Below are positions 24,639 to 32,381 of a DNA stretch of 48,971 nt, in pieces. The stretch's first letter is position 1. Each line of letters starts with the position of its first letter. Below the pieces are notes generated by a model, which worked only from the letters and a program-made list of their open reading frames with translations, searched no databases and was not told where the DNA came from. The stretch is from positions 1 through 48,971 of the forward strand of contig NZ_PQSR01000060.1 in the NCBI RefSeq assembly GCF_002920635.1, in the 5' to 3' direction. Both the position numbers and the translations under genes were made by a program. Source of the stretch: Streptomyces sp. Ru72 (GTDB lineage Bacteria; Actinomycetota; Actinomycetes; Streptomycetales; Streptomycetaceae).

Positions 24639-25198
24639 GCGTGCCCGGCGTTGCCGCCGCCAGGTCTCGTAGTGGTCCAGCAGCGTCTCCTCGATCGGGC
24701 GGTAGGTGATGCCCAGTTCGCGCACGCTCCTGCTGTTGTCCACACGGAAGCGGATGCCGAGGTGCTTGCGGATGTAGTCCTGGGTCAGCCCGAACGCGGG
24801 GCCCAGGACGCGTACCGGCCAGTGCGGGAGCGCGGTACGGGGCAGGCGAAGGTCGCGGGGGTACCGGGTGCGGATGATGCGGGACATCTCGTGGAAGGAC
24901 GTCATCGTCTCGGCGGCGGCGATGTACCGGCCCTTCGCCGAGGGGTGCTCCGCGGCGGCGATGTGCGCGTCGGCCACGTCGCGGAGCCCGGCCGGAGCAG
25001 GTCCGCCTCGAAGAGGGTCAGCCGGCCGGGGAACTCCTGCTGGAGCCTGTGCAACGGCAGCACCTTGGCCGAGTGCGCGGCGCTGCGTACCGTGGCGTGC
25101 ACCTGGTAGTCCCGCTCCAGCAGCCGTCGTACCAGATGGCTTCCGACGAATCCGCTGCCGCCGGTCACCACAGCCTTCCTCGCCCCGTCCGCGCTCAC
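24636..25198 (-). pseudogene. NAD-dependent epimerase/dihydroflavonol-reductase-like SDR with large internal deletion
   Basis: N-terminal fragment (GTG 25198, ribosome site AGAGGTGAC): KAVVTGGSGFVGSHLVRRLL, the Rossmann GxxGxxG, up to LTLFEADLL. C-terminal fragment in another frame: RDVADAHIAAAEHPSAKGRY onward to the stop at 24636, matching the end of the same family, including RVDNSRSVRELGITYRPIEE. The junction is near 25005-25015, where EADLL is followed after about 10 bases by LRDVADAH. The family has about 330-345 residues and this locus about 187 codons, so roughly 150 codons including the catalytic YxxxK are gone and the frame is shifted. Non-functional as an SDR. Confidence 0.85.
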
Positions 25199-25320
25199 GC
25201 TGTCACCTCTCGACGCCTGCCCTGACGCATCGGACGGCGGAACGATACGCGCGGCCCGGCGTATCCACGAGACCCTGCGCCGACGTGCGGCGGGCCGCTC
25301 GGCGTAGGAGCGTTGGGGGT

Positions 25321-26469
25321 GTGCGAAGCGTGCGTGCCGTGCCGGGGCGCCGGGAGACCGACAGCCGGAGCTGGCTGCGCGGGGCGCCGCCCCCGCGGTC
25401 GGTGCGGGCGCTGCCGCTGGCGCTGCTGGTCTTCGTGTGCGTCGCCACGCTCGTCGCCCCCGAGCCCCTGGACATCGGCTTCCTGCTCGGCGCCATTCCG
25501 CCGCTCGCCGTGCTGTCCTACGGGCCGTCGACGACCGCCGTGCTCGGCGTCCTGGTCATCGCCCTCCAGCACATCCGGGTCTTCCATCTGGACCACCCCG
25601 GCAACACCGACCTGCTCACCATCAGCTTCGTGGCGCTGCTGAGCGTGTTCGTGTCGTATGTGCGCAGCCGCCGTGACGCCCAGCTCGACCTGGAACGCAC
25701 CGTCGCCGAGGCCGCCCAGCGCGCCCTCGCGCCCCCGCTGCCGCCGCGGGTCGGACCGGTCCGGTGCACCGGGCTGTACCGCGCCGCGCAGCGCGGGACG
25801 CTCGTCGGCGGCGACTTCTACGACGTGCGGCCGGGGCGTGCCGGGATACGGGCGGTGATGGGCGATGTCCAGGGCCACGGACTGTCGGCCGTGGCGACGG
25901 TCGCGTCGCTGCTGGGCGCGTTCCGGGAGGCCGTACTCGACCAGCCCGACCTGCCGTCGGTCGCCGCGTGCCTCGACCGCAGGCTCCTGGTGGACTCGGG
26001 GGACGCCAGGCTCGGGGAACTGTTCGCGACCGTGGTGCTGCTCGAGTTCACCCCCGACGCCCGTACCGTACGGATCATCGTCTGCGGCAGTCCCGCGCCG
26101 GTTCTGCTCCAGGACGGAAAGGCCACGGAGGTGCAGGTCACACCGGGAACACCGCTCGGGCTCGGCCTGCCCCAGGCGGGCGGGTACGACGAGACCATCT
26201 GTCCGCTCCAGCGGGGGGACCGGCTGTTCCTCGCCTCCGACGGCATCTGGGAGGCCAGGGACTCCAGCGGCGCGTTCTATCCGCTGCTCGACCGGCTTCC
26301 CCGCCTCGCCGACGACGACCCCGAGGTCATGACCGAGCGCGTGTGGACCGATCTCCTGGAACACTGCGGCAGCGTCCGGGACGATGTGACGATGCTCCTG
26401 CTGACCCCGGAGCCGAAAGCCATAAGTCCGCCTTATGAGGTCATAGAGCGGACCCGCGTACCAAGTTAG
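25321..26469 (+). CDS. membrane-anchored SpoIIE-type PP2C serine phosphatase
   Basis: 382 aa. Residues about 25-105 hold three or four membrane helices (LPLALLVFVCVATLVAPEPL, IGFLLGAIPPLAVLSYGP, TTAVLGVLVIALQHI, LLTISFVALLSVFVSYV), then a linker helix and the phosphatase domain: GGDFYDV, GDVQGHG, the GAFREAVLDQPDL helix, CGSPAPVLL, LFLASDGIWEARD and RDDVTMLLL, which covers all metal-binding acidic residues. Its middle is closely similar to the phosphatase at 2093 (shared GAFREA and QPDL/EPDL helix), so the two are probably paralogues. The GTG start is supported by AGGAG 10 nt upstream. Its TAG stop lies inside the iron box of the next gene. Confidence 0.86.
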   Translation: MRSVRAVPGRRETDSRSWLRGAPPPRSVRALPLALLVFVCVATLVAPEPLDIGFLLGAIPPLAVLSYGPSTTAVLGVLVIALQHIRVFHLDHPGNTDLLTISFVALLSVFVSYVRSRRDAQLDLERTVAEAAQRALAPPLPPRVGPVRCTGLYRAAQRGTLVGGDFYDVRPGRAGIRAVMGDVQGHGLSAVATVASLLGAFREAVLDQPDLPSVAACLDRRLLVDSGDARLGELFATVVLLEFTPDARTVRIIVCGSPAPVLLQDGKATEVQVTPGTPLGLGLPQAGGYDETICPLQRGDRLFLASDGIWEARDSSGAFYPLLDRLPRLADDDPEVMTERVWTDLLEHCGSVRDDVTMLLLTPEPKAISPPYEVIERTRVPS

Positions 26470-26484
26470 GATTGCCTTAGCTTA
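26466..26484 (+). promoter_or_regulatory. iron box (DmdR/IdeR-type operator) upstream of fprA
   Basis: By eye, 13 of 19 bases match the palindromic consensus TTAGGTTAGGCTAACCTAA. The box covers the stop codon of the SpoIIE phosphatase and ends 45 bp before the FprA start, a normal place for repression by an iron-loaded DtxR-family protein. A short inverted repeat CATAAG/CTTATG lies 30 bp upstream (26421-26437). Confidence 0.6.
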
Positions 26485-26529
26485 GGGTTCCCGACGAGCC
26501 GTCCATCCCCGCTCGAAGGGAACCTCATC

Positions 26530-27894
26530 ATGCCCCGCCCCCTGCGGGTAGCCATCGTCGGAGCCGGTCCCGCCGGCATCTACGCCGCCGACGCCCTGCT
26601 GAAGTCCGAGGTGGCCGCCGAACCCGGTGTGTCCATCGACCTCTTCGAGCGGATGCCCGCCCCGTTCGGCCTCATCCGGTACGGCGTCGCCCCCGACCAC
26701 CCGCGCATCAAGGGCATCGTCACGGCCCTGCACCAGGTGCTCGACAAGCCGCAGATCCGCCTGTTCGGCAACGTCGCCTACCCGTCCGACATCAGCCTGG
26801 ACGACCTGCGCGCCTTCTACGACGCCGTGATCTTCTCCACCGGCGCGATGGCCGACCGGCCCCTCGACATACCGGGCATCGACCTCGACGGCTCCTACGG
26901 GGCGGCGGACTTCGTCTCCTGGTACGACGGGCACCCGGACGTGCCGCGGACCTGGCCGCTCGAAGCCGAGAAGGTCGCCGTCCTCGGCGTCGGCAACGTC
27001 GCTCTGGACGTGGCCCGCGTCCTGGCCAAGACGGCGGACGAGCTGCTGCCCACCGAGATCCCGCCGAACGTGTACGACGGGCTGAAGGCCAACCGGGCCC
27101 GGGAGATCCACGTCTTCGGCCGCCGTGGGCCGGCACAGGCCAAGTTCAGCCCGATGGAGCTGCGGGAGCTGGACCACTCCCCCTCCATAGAGGTCATCGT
27201 CGACCCCGAGGACATCGACTACGACGAGGGCTCGATCGCGACCCGGCGCGGCAACAAGCAGGCGGACATGGTCGCCAAGACGCTGGAGAACTGGGCCATC
27301 CGCGACGTCGGCGACCGGCCGCACAAGCTGTTCCTGCACTTCTTCGAGTCCCCGGCCGAGATCCTCGGCGAGGACGGCCGGGTGGCCGGGCTGCGCACCG
27401 AGCGCACGGCCCTGGACGGCAGCGGCAACGTCAAGGGGACCGGAACCTTCCGGGACTGGGACGTCACCGCGGTCTACCGCGCCGTCGGATACCTCTCCGA
27501 GCCCCTGCCGAAGCTGCCGTGGGACGTCGAGACGGGCACGGTGCCGGACGAGGGCGGGCGGGTCATCGAGGACGGCGGCACGCATCTGCAGTCGACGTAC
27601 GTGACCGGCTGGATCCGTCGCGGACCCGTGGGCCTCATCGGCCACACCAAGGGCGACGCCAACGAGACGGTGGCCAACCTGCTGGACGACCACGCGAACG
27701 GGCGTCTCCACACGCCGGCTTCGCCCGCGCCCGAGGCCGTGGACGCGTTCCTCGCCGAGCGGAACGTCCGCTTCACCACCTGGGAGGGCTGGTACCGCCT
27801 GGACGCCGCGGAGAAGGCGCTCGGTGAACCCCAGGGCCGGGAACGCGTGAAGATCGTCGAGCGCGAGGACATGCTCCGCGGGAGCGGCGCTTAG
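26530..27894 (+). CDS. fprA: ferredoxin-NADP+ reductase, adrenodoxin-reductase type
   Basis: 454 aa flavoprotein that transfers electrons between NADPH and ferredoxin. Seen: FAD fingerprint RVAIVGAGPAGIYAADALL (residues 6-24), ERMPAPFGLIRYGVAPDHPRIKG (the adrenodoxin-reductase signature), FSTGAMADRPLDIPG, NADP-binding VAVLGVGNVALDVARVLA (about 150-167), FGRRGPAQAKFSPMEL and the late FAD motif YVTGWIRRGPVGLIGHTKGDANET. Family length and all motifs are intact; close to Mycobacterium FprA. The iron box upstream suggests induction in low iron, where it may reduce ferric siderophores or supply electrons to iron release. The ATG is preceded by GAAGGGA. Confidence 0.93.
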   Translation: MPRPLRVAIVGAGPAGIYAADALLKSEVAAEPGVSIDLFERMPAPFGLIRYGVAPDHPRIKGIVTALHQVLDKPQIRLFGNVAYPSDISLDDLRAFYDAVIFSTGAMADRPLDIPGIDLDGSYGAADFVSWYDGHPDVPRTWPLEAEKVAVLGVGNVALDVARVLAKTADELLPTEIPPNVYDGLKANRAREIHVFGRRGPAQAKFSPMELRELDHSPSIEVIVDPEDIDYDEGSIATRRGNKQADMVAKTLENWAIRDVGDRPHKLFLHFFESPAEILGEDGRVAGLRTERTALDGSGNVKGTGTFRDWDVTAVYRAVGYLSEPLPKLPWDVETGTVPDEGGRVIEDGGTHLQSTYVTGWIRRGPVGLIGHTKGDANETVANLLDDHANGRLHTPASPAPEAVDAFLAERNVRFTTWEGWYRLDAAEKALGEPQGRERVKIVEREDMLRGSGA

Positions 27895-27896
27895 GG

Positions 27897-28032
27897 CCTG
27901 TTGACGAAAGTGGCGTCGTCGCCCGAAGGGCGGCCGCGCGGCGTCCGGTGCGTGCCCTGGGGGCACCCCCTGCTCGAAGAGCTTGGGGGAGCGTGCCGGG
28001 CGTCGCGCGGCAGGCGCCACTTTCGCAACAGG
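27897..28032. repeat. long imperfect palindrome (MITE- or hairpin-like element), copy 1
   Basis: Outer arms of 18-19 bp, CCTGTTGACGAAAGTGGCG (27897-27915) and its near reverse complement (28015-28032), enclose a second inverted pair around CGCGCGGCGTCCGGTGC and a central hairpin with CCCCC-TGCTC-GAA-GAGCT-TGGGG (about 27966-27988). It begins two bases after the fprA stop. The core (27941-28005) recurs in the element at 48611-48836, but the outer arms differ. Confidence 0.75.
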
Positions 28033-28121
28033 ACCTGGACGCACCGGCGGCGCGGGCGGCCGGCATCCGGCCGGAGCAGTCCCGCGCGACAGCCGGGCGC
28101 GGTCGTACGAGGGTGGAGGGC

Positions 28122-29060
28122 ATGATCGAGGCCCATTCCCTCACCAAGCGCTTCGGCGAGCGCACCGCCGTCGACGACCTGAGCTTCACCGTGCGGCCCG
28201 GCATCGTGACCGGGTTCCTGGGGCCGAACGGCGCCGGCAAGTCCACGACCATGCGGATGCTGCTCGGCCTGGACGCGCCCACCTCCGGCCGGGCGGTGGT
28301 CAACGGCAGGAACTACGCCGAACATCGGGCCCCCCTGCACGAGGTGGGGGCCATGCTGGAGGCGCGCTCGGTGCACACCGGGCGCAGCGCCCACCACCAC
28401 TTGCTGGCGCTCGCCGCGACCCACGGGATCTCCCGGCGCCGGGTCGAGGAGGTCATCGACCTGGTGGGGCTGCGAGCGGTGGCACGGAAACGGGTCGGCA
28501 GCTTCTCCCTGGGCATGGGGCAGCGGCTGGGCATCGCCGGGGCGCTGCTCGGCGACCCGGCGACGGTGATCCTCGACGAGCCGGTCAACGGCCTGGATCC
28601 GGAGGGGATCCGGTGGATCCGCGATCTGCTCAAGGGGCTGGCCGCCGAGGGGCGTACGGTCCTCGTCTCCTCACATCTGATGTCGGAGATGGCGCTCACG
28701 GCCGAGCATCTGATCGTGATCGGGCGGGGACGGCTGATCGCGGACACGTCGGTCGCGGAGTTCGTCGCGCGGGCCGCCGGTGAGGTGGTGCGGGTCCGCA
28801 CCGAGGAGGCGGAGCGGCTGCACGGTCTGCTGGCCGGCCCGGACGTGTCCGTCACGGCCGAGGAACCGGGCGTGCTGACGGTGACCGGGCTCGGCAGTGA
28901 GCGGATCGGGCGGATCGCGGCCGAGCACGGCATCGCACTGGCCGAACTCACGCCGCAACAGGCCTCATTGGAGGAGGCGTTCATGCAACTGACCCGGGAC
29001 GCCGTGGAGTACCAGACACCGGCGGCGCACCTGGTCGGCGCGGAAGGACGTGCGGCATGA
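28122..29060 (+). CDS. ABC-2 type transporter ATP-binding protein
   Basis: 312 aa. N-terminal ATPase with Walker A GPNGAGKST (34-42), Q-loop region MLEARSVHTGRSAHHHL, signature SLGMGQ (about 128-133, a degenerate form of LSxGQ), Walker B VILDEPVNGLDP (about 148-159) and switch His in VSSHLMSEM. The C-terminal 90 residues form the regulatory extension typical of DrrA/CcmA-like exporters (VRVRTEEAERLHGLL, SLEEAFMQLT). The ATG is preceded by GGAGGG. It overlaps the permease start by 4 bp (ATGA), so the two form an exporter. Substrate unknown; no resistance gene next to it. Confidence 0.92.
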   Translation: MIEAHSLTKRFGERTAVDDLSFTVRPGIVTGFLGPNGAGKSTTMRMLLGLDAPTSGRAVVNGRNYAEHRAPLHEVGAMLEARSVHTGRSAHHHLLALAATHGISRRRVEEVIDLVGLRAVARKRVGSFSLGMGQRLGIAGALLGDPATVILDEPVNGLDPEGIRWIRDLLKGLAAEGRTVLVSSHLMSEMALTAEHLIVIGRGRLIADTSVAEFVARAAGEVVRVRTEEAERLHGLLAGPDVSVTAEEPGVLTVTGLGSERIGRIAAEHGIALAELTPQQASLEEAFMQLTRDAVEYQTPAAHLVGAEGRAA

Positions 29061-29872
29061 CGACGGCATCGGTGATTCCCGCCGCGGAGCGGGGCGAGGT
29101 GACCCAGCTGCGGGTGATCCGCTCGGAGTGGATCAAACTGCGGTCGCTGCGCTCCACCCTGTTCACGCTCCTGGCGGCCGTCGTCGCGATGGTCGGACTG
29201 GGCTGTGTGTTCAGCTACTTCACCGCCCACCGCTGGGACGACCTGCCGCCGCAGGAGCGACTCGCCTTCGATCCGACGCTGGTCAGTCTGCGCGGCTTCT
29301 TCCTGGCCCAGCTGGCCGTGGGCGTGCTGGGCGTTCTGGTGATGAGCGGCGAGTACGCGACGGGCATGATCCGCTCCTCGCTGGCCGCGGTGCCGCGCCG
29401 CCTTCCGGTGCTGTGGGCGAAGGCCCTGGTGTACGCGATGGTGGCGTGGGCGTTGATGACGGGCGCCGCGCTGGCCGCGTTCCTGCTGGGTCAGGCCGCG
29501 CTGTCCGGACGACACCTGGGAACCTCGCTGAGCTCTCCCGGAGTGCTGCGCGCGGTCCTCGGCGCCGGTCTGTATCTGATGGTCGTGGGTCTGATCGGGG
29601 TGGCGCTCGGCGCGCTGATCCGCAACACGGCGGGCGGGATCGCCACCCTCTTCGCCGTCCTGCTGGTGCTTCCCGTGCTCGCCCAGGCGCTGCCGTCGTC
29701 CTGGCTCGACACGATCAACCCGTATCTGCCGAGCACGGCGGGCCAGGGTCTCCTCCACGTCCAGCAGCAGCCGCACACCCTGTCGCCGTGGGCCGGGTTC
29801 GCGGTGTTCTGCCTGTACGCGCTGGCGACGCTGGCCGGTGCGGCGGTGACGCTCCGCCGCCGCGACGCCTGA
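29057..29872 (+). CDS. ABC-2 type transporter permease
   Basis: 271 aa with six membrane helices, starting with the juxtamembrane motif LRVIRSEWIKLRSLRSTLFTLLAAVV, which is common in actinobacterial ABC-2 permeases. Further features are FFLAQLAVGVLGVLVMSGEYATGMIRSSLAAVPRRLPVLWAKAL, the coupling-helix region, and a C-terminal WAGFAVFCLYALATLAGAAVTLRRRDA. It pairs with the ATPase encoded just upstream. Exporters of this type move lipids, peptides or antibiotics; nothing here fixes the substrate. Confidence 0.92.
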   Translation: MTTASVIPAAERGEVTQLRVIRSEWIKLRSLRSTLFTLLAAVVAMVGLGCVFSYFTAHRWDDLPPQERLAFDPTLVSLRGFFLAQLAVGVLGVLVMSGEYATGMIRSSLAAVPRRLPVLWAKALVYAMVAWALMTGAALAAFLLGQAALSGRHLGTSLSSPGVLRAVLGAGLYLMVVGLIGVALGALIRNTAGGIATLFAVLLVLPVLAQALPSSWLDTINPYLPSTAGQGLLHVQQQPHTLSPWAGFAVFCLYALATLAGAAVTLRRRDA

Positions 29873-29989
29873 TGCGAGGTACCCCGGTCGCCCTCACCGA
29901 CTCGTTCACGTCCGCGCAACGATCACCTGCGAGAATCGGACACAGCACCGGCGTACGGCAGACATGCCACGGACCCTGGAGGAAGCCCT

Positions 29990-31009
29990 GTGCCGCCGAC
30001 CTCGCAACCGTTGCGGAAGCTGGGTTTCCTGACCATCGGCCTGTTCGACGAGGCGGATCCGGGCCGCGGGCACGAGTCGACGCTGGAGATCATCGAGCTC
30101 GGTGAGCGGCTGGGGTTCGACAGCGCGTGGGTGCGGCACCGGCATCTGCAGTACGGCATATCCTCGCCCGTCGCCGTTCTCGCGGCGGCCTCCCAGCGCA
30201 CGAGCCGGATCGAGCTGGGGACCGCGGTCATCCCGCTCGGCTGGGAGAACCCGCTGCGACTCGCCGAGGACCTGGCGACCGTCGACATCCTCTCCGGGGG
30301 CCGGCTGAACCCCGGTGTGAGCGTAGGCCCGCCGATGCACTACGAGCAGGTGAAGCAGGCGCTCTACCCGGACACCGCCGACGTCGAGGACTTCAGCTAC
30401 GAACGGGTGCGGCGACTGCTGGACCTTGTGCGCGGCAAGCCCGCCAGCGACTTCAGCGGCGTGACGGGCTTCGAGGTGTTCTCCGACCGTGTGCAGCCCC
30501 ACTCCCCCGGCCTGGGCAGACGCATGTGGTACGGCGGCGGGAGCCTGCGCTCGGCCCAGTGGGCCGGCGAGCACGGGATGAACCTGCTCACCTCCAGCGT
30601 CGTCAAGGCGGAGGAGTCCGAGGACTTCGCCGAGGTCCAGCTCTCCCACATCCGCACCTTCCGCGCCCACCACCCGGACGGTGAGCGTGCCCGGGTCTCC
30701 CAGGGGCTGGTGGTCATCCCCACCGACAGCGCCACGGCGGAGCAGCGTGCCAAGTACGAGGCGTACGCGGCGAAGCGGTTGCCGCGTACGGCGACGCCGC
30801 AGGGTCCGGCGCGGATGATGTTCGCGCCGGACCTCGTGGGACCGTCCGAGCAGATAGCGGAGCAGTTGCACGCTCACGCCGCGTTCCGTGAGGTGGACGA
30901 AGTGGCGTTCGCGCTGCCGTTCACCTTCCAGCACGACGACTACGTGCAGATCCTCACCGACATGGCCACGCGCCTGGGGCCCGCGCTGGGCTGGCGGCCG
31001 GCCGGCTGA
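29990..31009 (+). CDS. LLM-class flavin-dependent oxidoreductase (luciferase-like)
   Basis: 339 aa TIM-barrel protein. Seen: LGFLTIGLFDEADPGRGHESTLEIIELGERLGFDSAWVRHRHLQYG (beta1-alpha1 and the conserved WVRHRH), SSPVAVLAAASQRTSRIELGTAVIPLGWENPLRLAEDLATVDILSGGRL (the family core, FMN-binding face), VGPPMHYEQVK, MWYGGGSLRSAQWAGEHGMNLLTS. Catalyses monooxygenation or F420/FMN-dependent reductions; the cofactor cannot be told from sequence alone. The GTG start follows an excellent ribosome site GGAGGA. Convergent with efeB; only 23 bp between stops. Possibly a stand-alone gene. Confidence 0.88.
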   Translation: MPPTSQPLRKLGFLTIGLFDEADPGRGHESTLEIIELGERLGFDSAWVRHRHLQYGISSPVAVLAAASQRTSRIELGTAVIPLGWENPLRLAEDLATVDILSGGRLNPGVSVGPPMHYEQVKQALYPDTADVEDFSYERVRRLLDLVRGKPASDFSGVTGFEVFSDRVQPHSPGLGRRMWYGGGSLRSAQWAGEHGMNLLTSSVVKAEESEDFAEVQLSHIRTFRAHHPDGERARVSQGLVVIPTDSATAEQRAKYEAYAAKRLPRTATPQGPARMMFAPDLVGPSEQIAEQLHAHAAFREVDEVAFALPFTFQHDDYVQILTDMATRLGPALGWRPAG

Positions 31010-31032
31010 CCACCCCGGTGGCGGCGGGGCCC

Positions 31033-32313
31033 TCAGGCGGACATGAGCCCCCGCCCGAGCCAGTCCGAGGAGTCCTTCACACCGGGCAGGGCGAAGAAGT
31101 AGCCGCCGCCGGTCGGCGAGATGTAGTCCACGAGGGGCTCGTCGATCAGCCGGGTCTGGGTGGCCTCGAACTGGCGCTGGACGTCCTGCTGGTAGCAGCA
31201 GAAGACGAGCCCCATGTCGAGGTTGCCGACGCTGTCGACACCCCGGTCGTAGTTGTAGCCACGGCGCAGGATGCGGGAGTTGTCGGTCTTCGCGGTGCGG
31301 GGGTTGGCGAGCCGTATGTGGGCGTCGAGCGGGATCGCCGTGCCCTGCGGGTCCTTGGCGTAGTTGGGGACGTCGGTCTCCTGGGCGCCGTCCAGCGGGG
31401 CGCCGGTGTCCTTGCGGCGGCCGAACATCTTCTCCTGCTCGGTCAGCGAGACCCGGTCCCAGAACTCCACCAGCATCCGGATGATGCGGATGACCTGGTA
31501 GCTGCCGCCGGTCGCCCAGGCGGGCTCGCCCTGTCCCTCGTCGACCCAGACGAGACGGTTCATCTCCCGGGAGGAGGTGACGTCGGGGTTGGCTATGCCG
31601 TCCTTGAAGCCGAGCAGGTTGCGCTGGGCGCCGCTCGGGCGGGGCGTGTTCTGGAAGCCGTCGATGCGCCACTTGATCTGCATGGCGCCGCGGGTGTGCC
31701 GGGCGATGTCGCGCAGCGCGTGCAGCACGGTGTCCTGCCGGTCGGCGCAGATCTGCAGCGACAGGTCGCCGTGGCACTCGGCCGGACGCAGGTTGTCGTT
31801 GGGGAACGTGCGCATGGGGGTGAGGCGGCGCGGTCTGGCCTTGGCGAGGCCGTAGCGGTCGTCGAACAGGGAGGCGCCGACGCCCACGGTGACGGTCAGC
31901 GCGTCGGCGGGGACCTCGGGGCCGAGGATTCCGTTGTCGGAGGGCGGCGCGCCCACGCCGAGGTCCTCCGGGGCGCCGCCGGAGGTGAGGAAGCGGGCCC
32001 GCTCGGTGATCGTCCGCAGCAGGTCGGTGAGGCCCTTGCGGTCCTCGGCTATGACGTTGAAGGAGACGAAGGTGGCGGCGGCCGGGGCGGGGGTGATGAC
32101 ACCCGCCTGGTGAGCGCCGTGGAAGGGGACCTTCGTGGCGTTCGCGTCGTCCGCCGCGTGCGCCTCGGCGGTGCCGGCCTGGCCGAGGGCGAGGCCGCCG
32201 CCGGCCAGGACCGCGCCCGCGGCCCCTGCGCCCAGGGCCGTCTTGACGAAGGAGCGGCGACCGTGACCGGCGGGGCAGCCGCCCTGGGGGGCGGGCGTTT
32301 CGGCGGACGGCAT
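31033..32313 (-). CDS. efeB: Tat-exported Dyp-type heme peroxidase EfeB (deferrochelatase)
   Basis: 426 aa. A twin-arginine signal (RR at 19-20 in GRRSFVK, then GAGAAGAVLAGGGLALG) predicts folded export. Family motifs: GFKDG (235-239, the GxxDG of Dyp peroxidases), LVWVDEGQGEPAWATGGSYQVIRIIRMLVEFWDR, the proximal-heme His in DAHIRLANPRT and the distal region NSRILRRGYNYDRG, plus GLVFCCYQQDVQRQFE. EfeB delivers oxidising capacity to the EfeUO ferrous iron importer or removes iron from heme. I place the start at ATG 32313 (ribosome site GAAGGGA, short n-region); an ATG at 32382 would overlap the upstream stop as TGATG. Confidence 0.93.
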   Translation of the reverse strand: MPSAETPAPQGGCPAGHGRRSFVKTALGAGAAGAVLAGGGLALGQAGTAEAHAADDANATKVPFHGAHQAGVITPAPAAATFVSFNVIAEDRKGLTDLLRTITERARFLTSGGAPEDLGVGAPPSDNGILGPEVPADALTVTVGVGASLFDDRYGLAKARPRRLTPMRTFPNDNLRPAECHGDLSLQICADRQDTVLHALRDIARHTRGAMQIKWRIDGFQNTPRPSGAQRNLLGFKDGIANPDVTSSREMNRLVWVDEGQGEPAWATGGSYQVIRIIRMLVEFWDRVSLTEQEKMFGRRKDTGAPLDGAQETDVPNYAKDPQGTAIPLDAHIRLANPRTAKTDNSRILRRGYNYDRGVDSVGNLDMGLVFCCYQQDVQRQFEATQTRLIDEPLVDYISPTGGGYFFALPGVKDSSDWLGRGLMSA

Positions 32314-32381
32314 CGAGCGGTTCCCTTCGGCGTGTGCGTTCTCGGCTTCGGTACGGGCGTCGGCGGCGCGCTTTCGCCCCA

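Noticed and set aside
24868..25320. Upstream in-frame extension of the SpoIIE phosphatase at 25321
   Set aside because: It would be antisense to the SDR remnant and is Ser/Arg/Pro-rich; GTG 25321 has a proper ribosome site.
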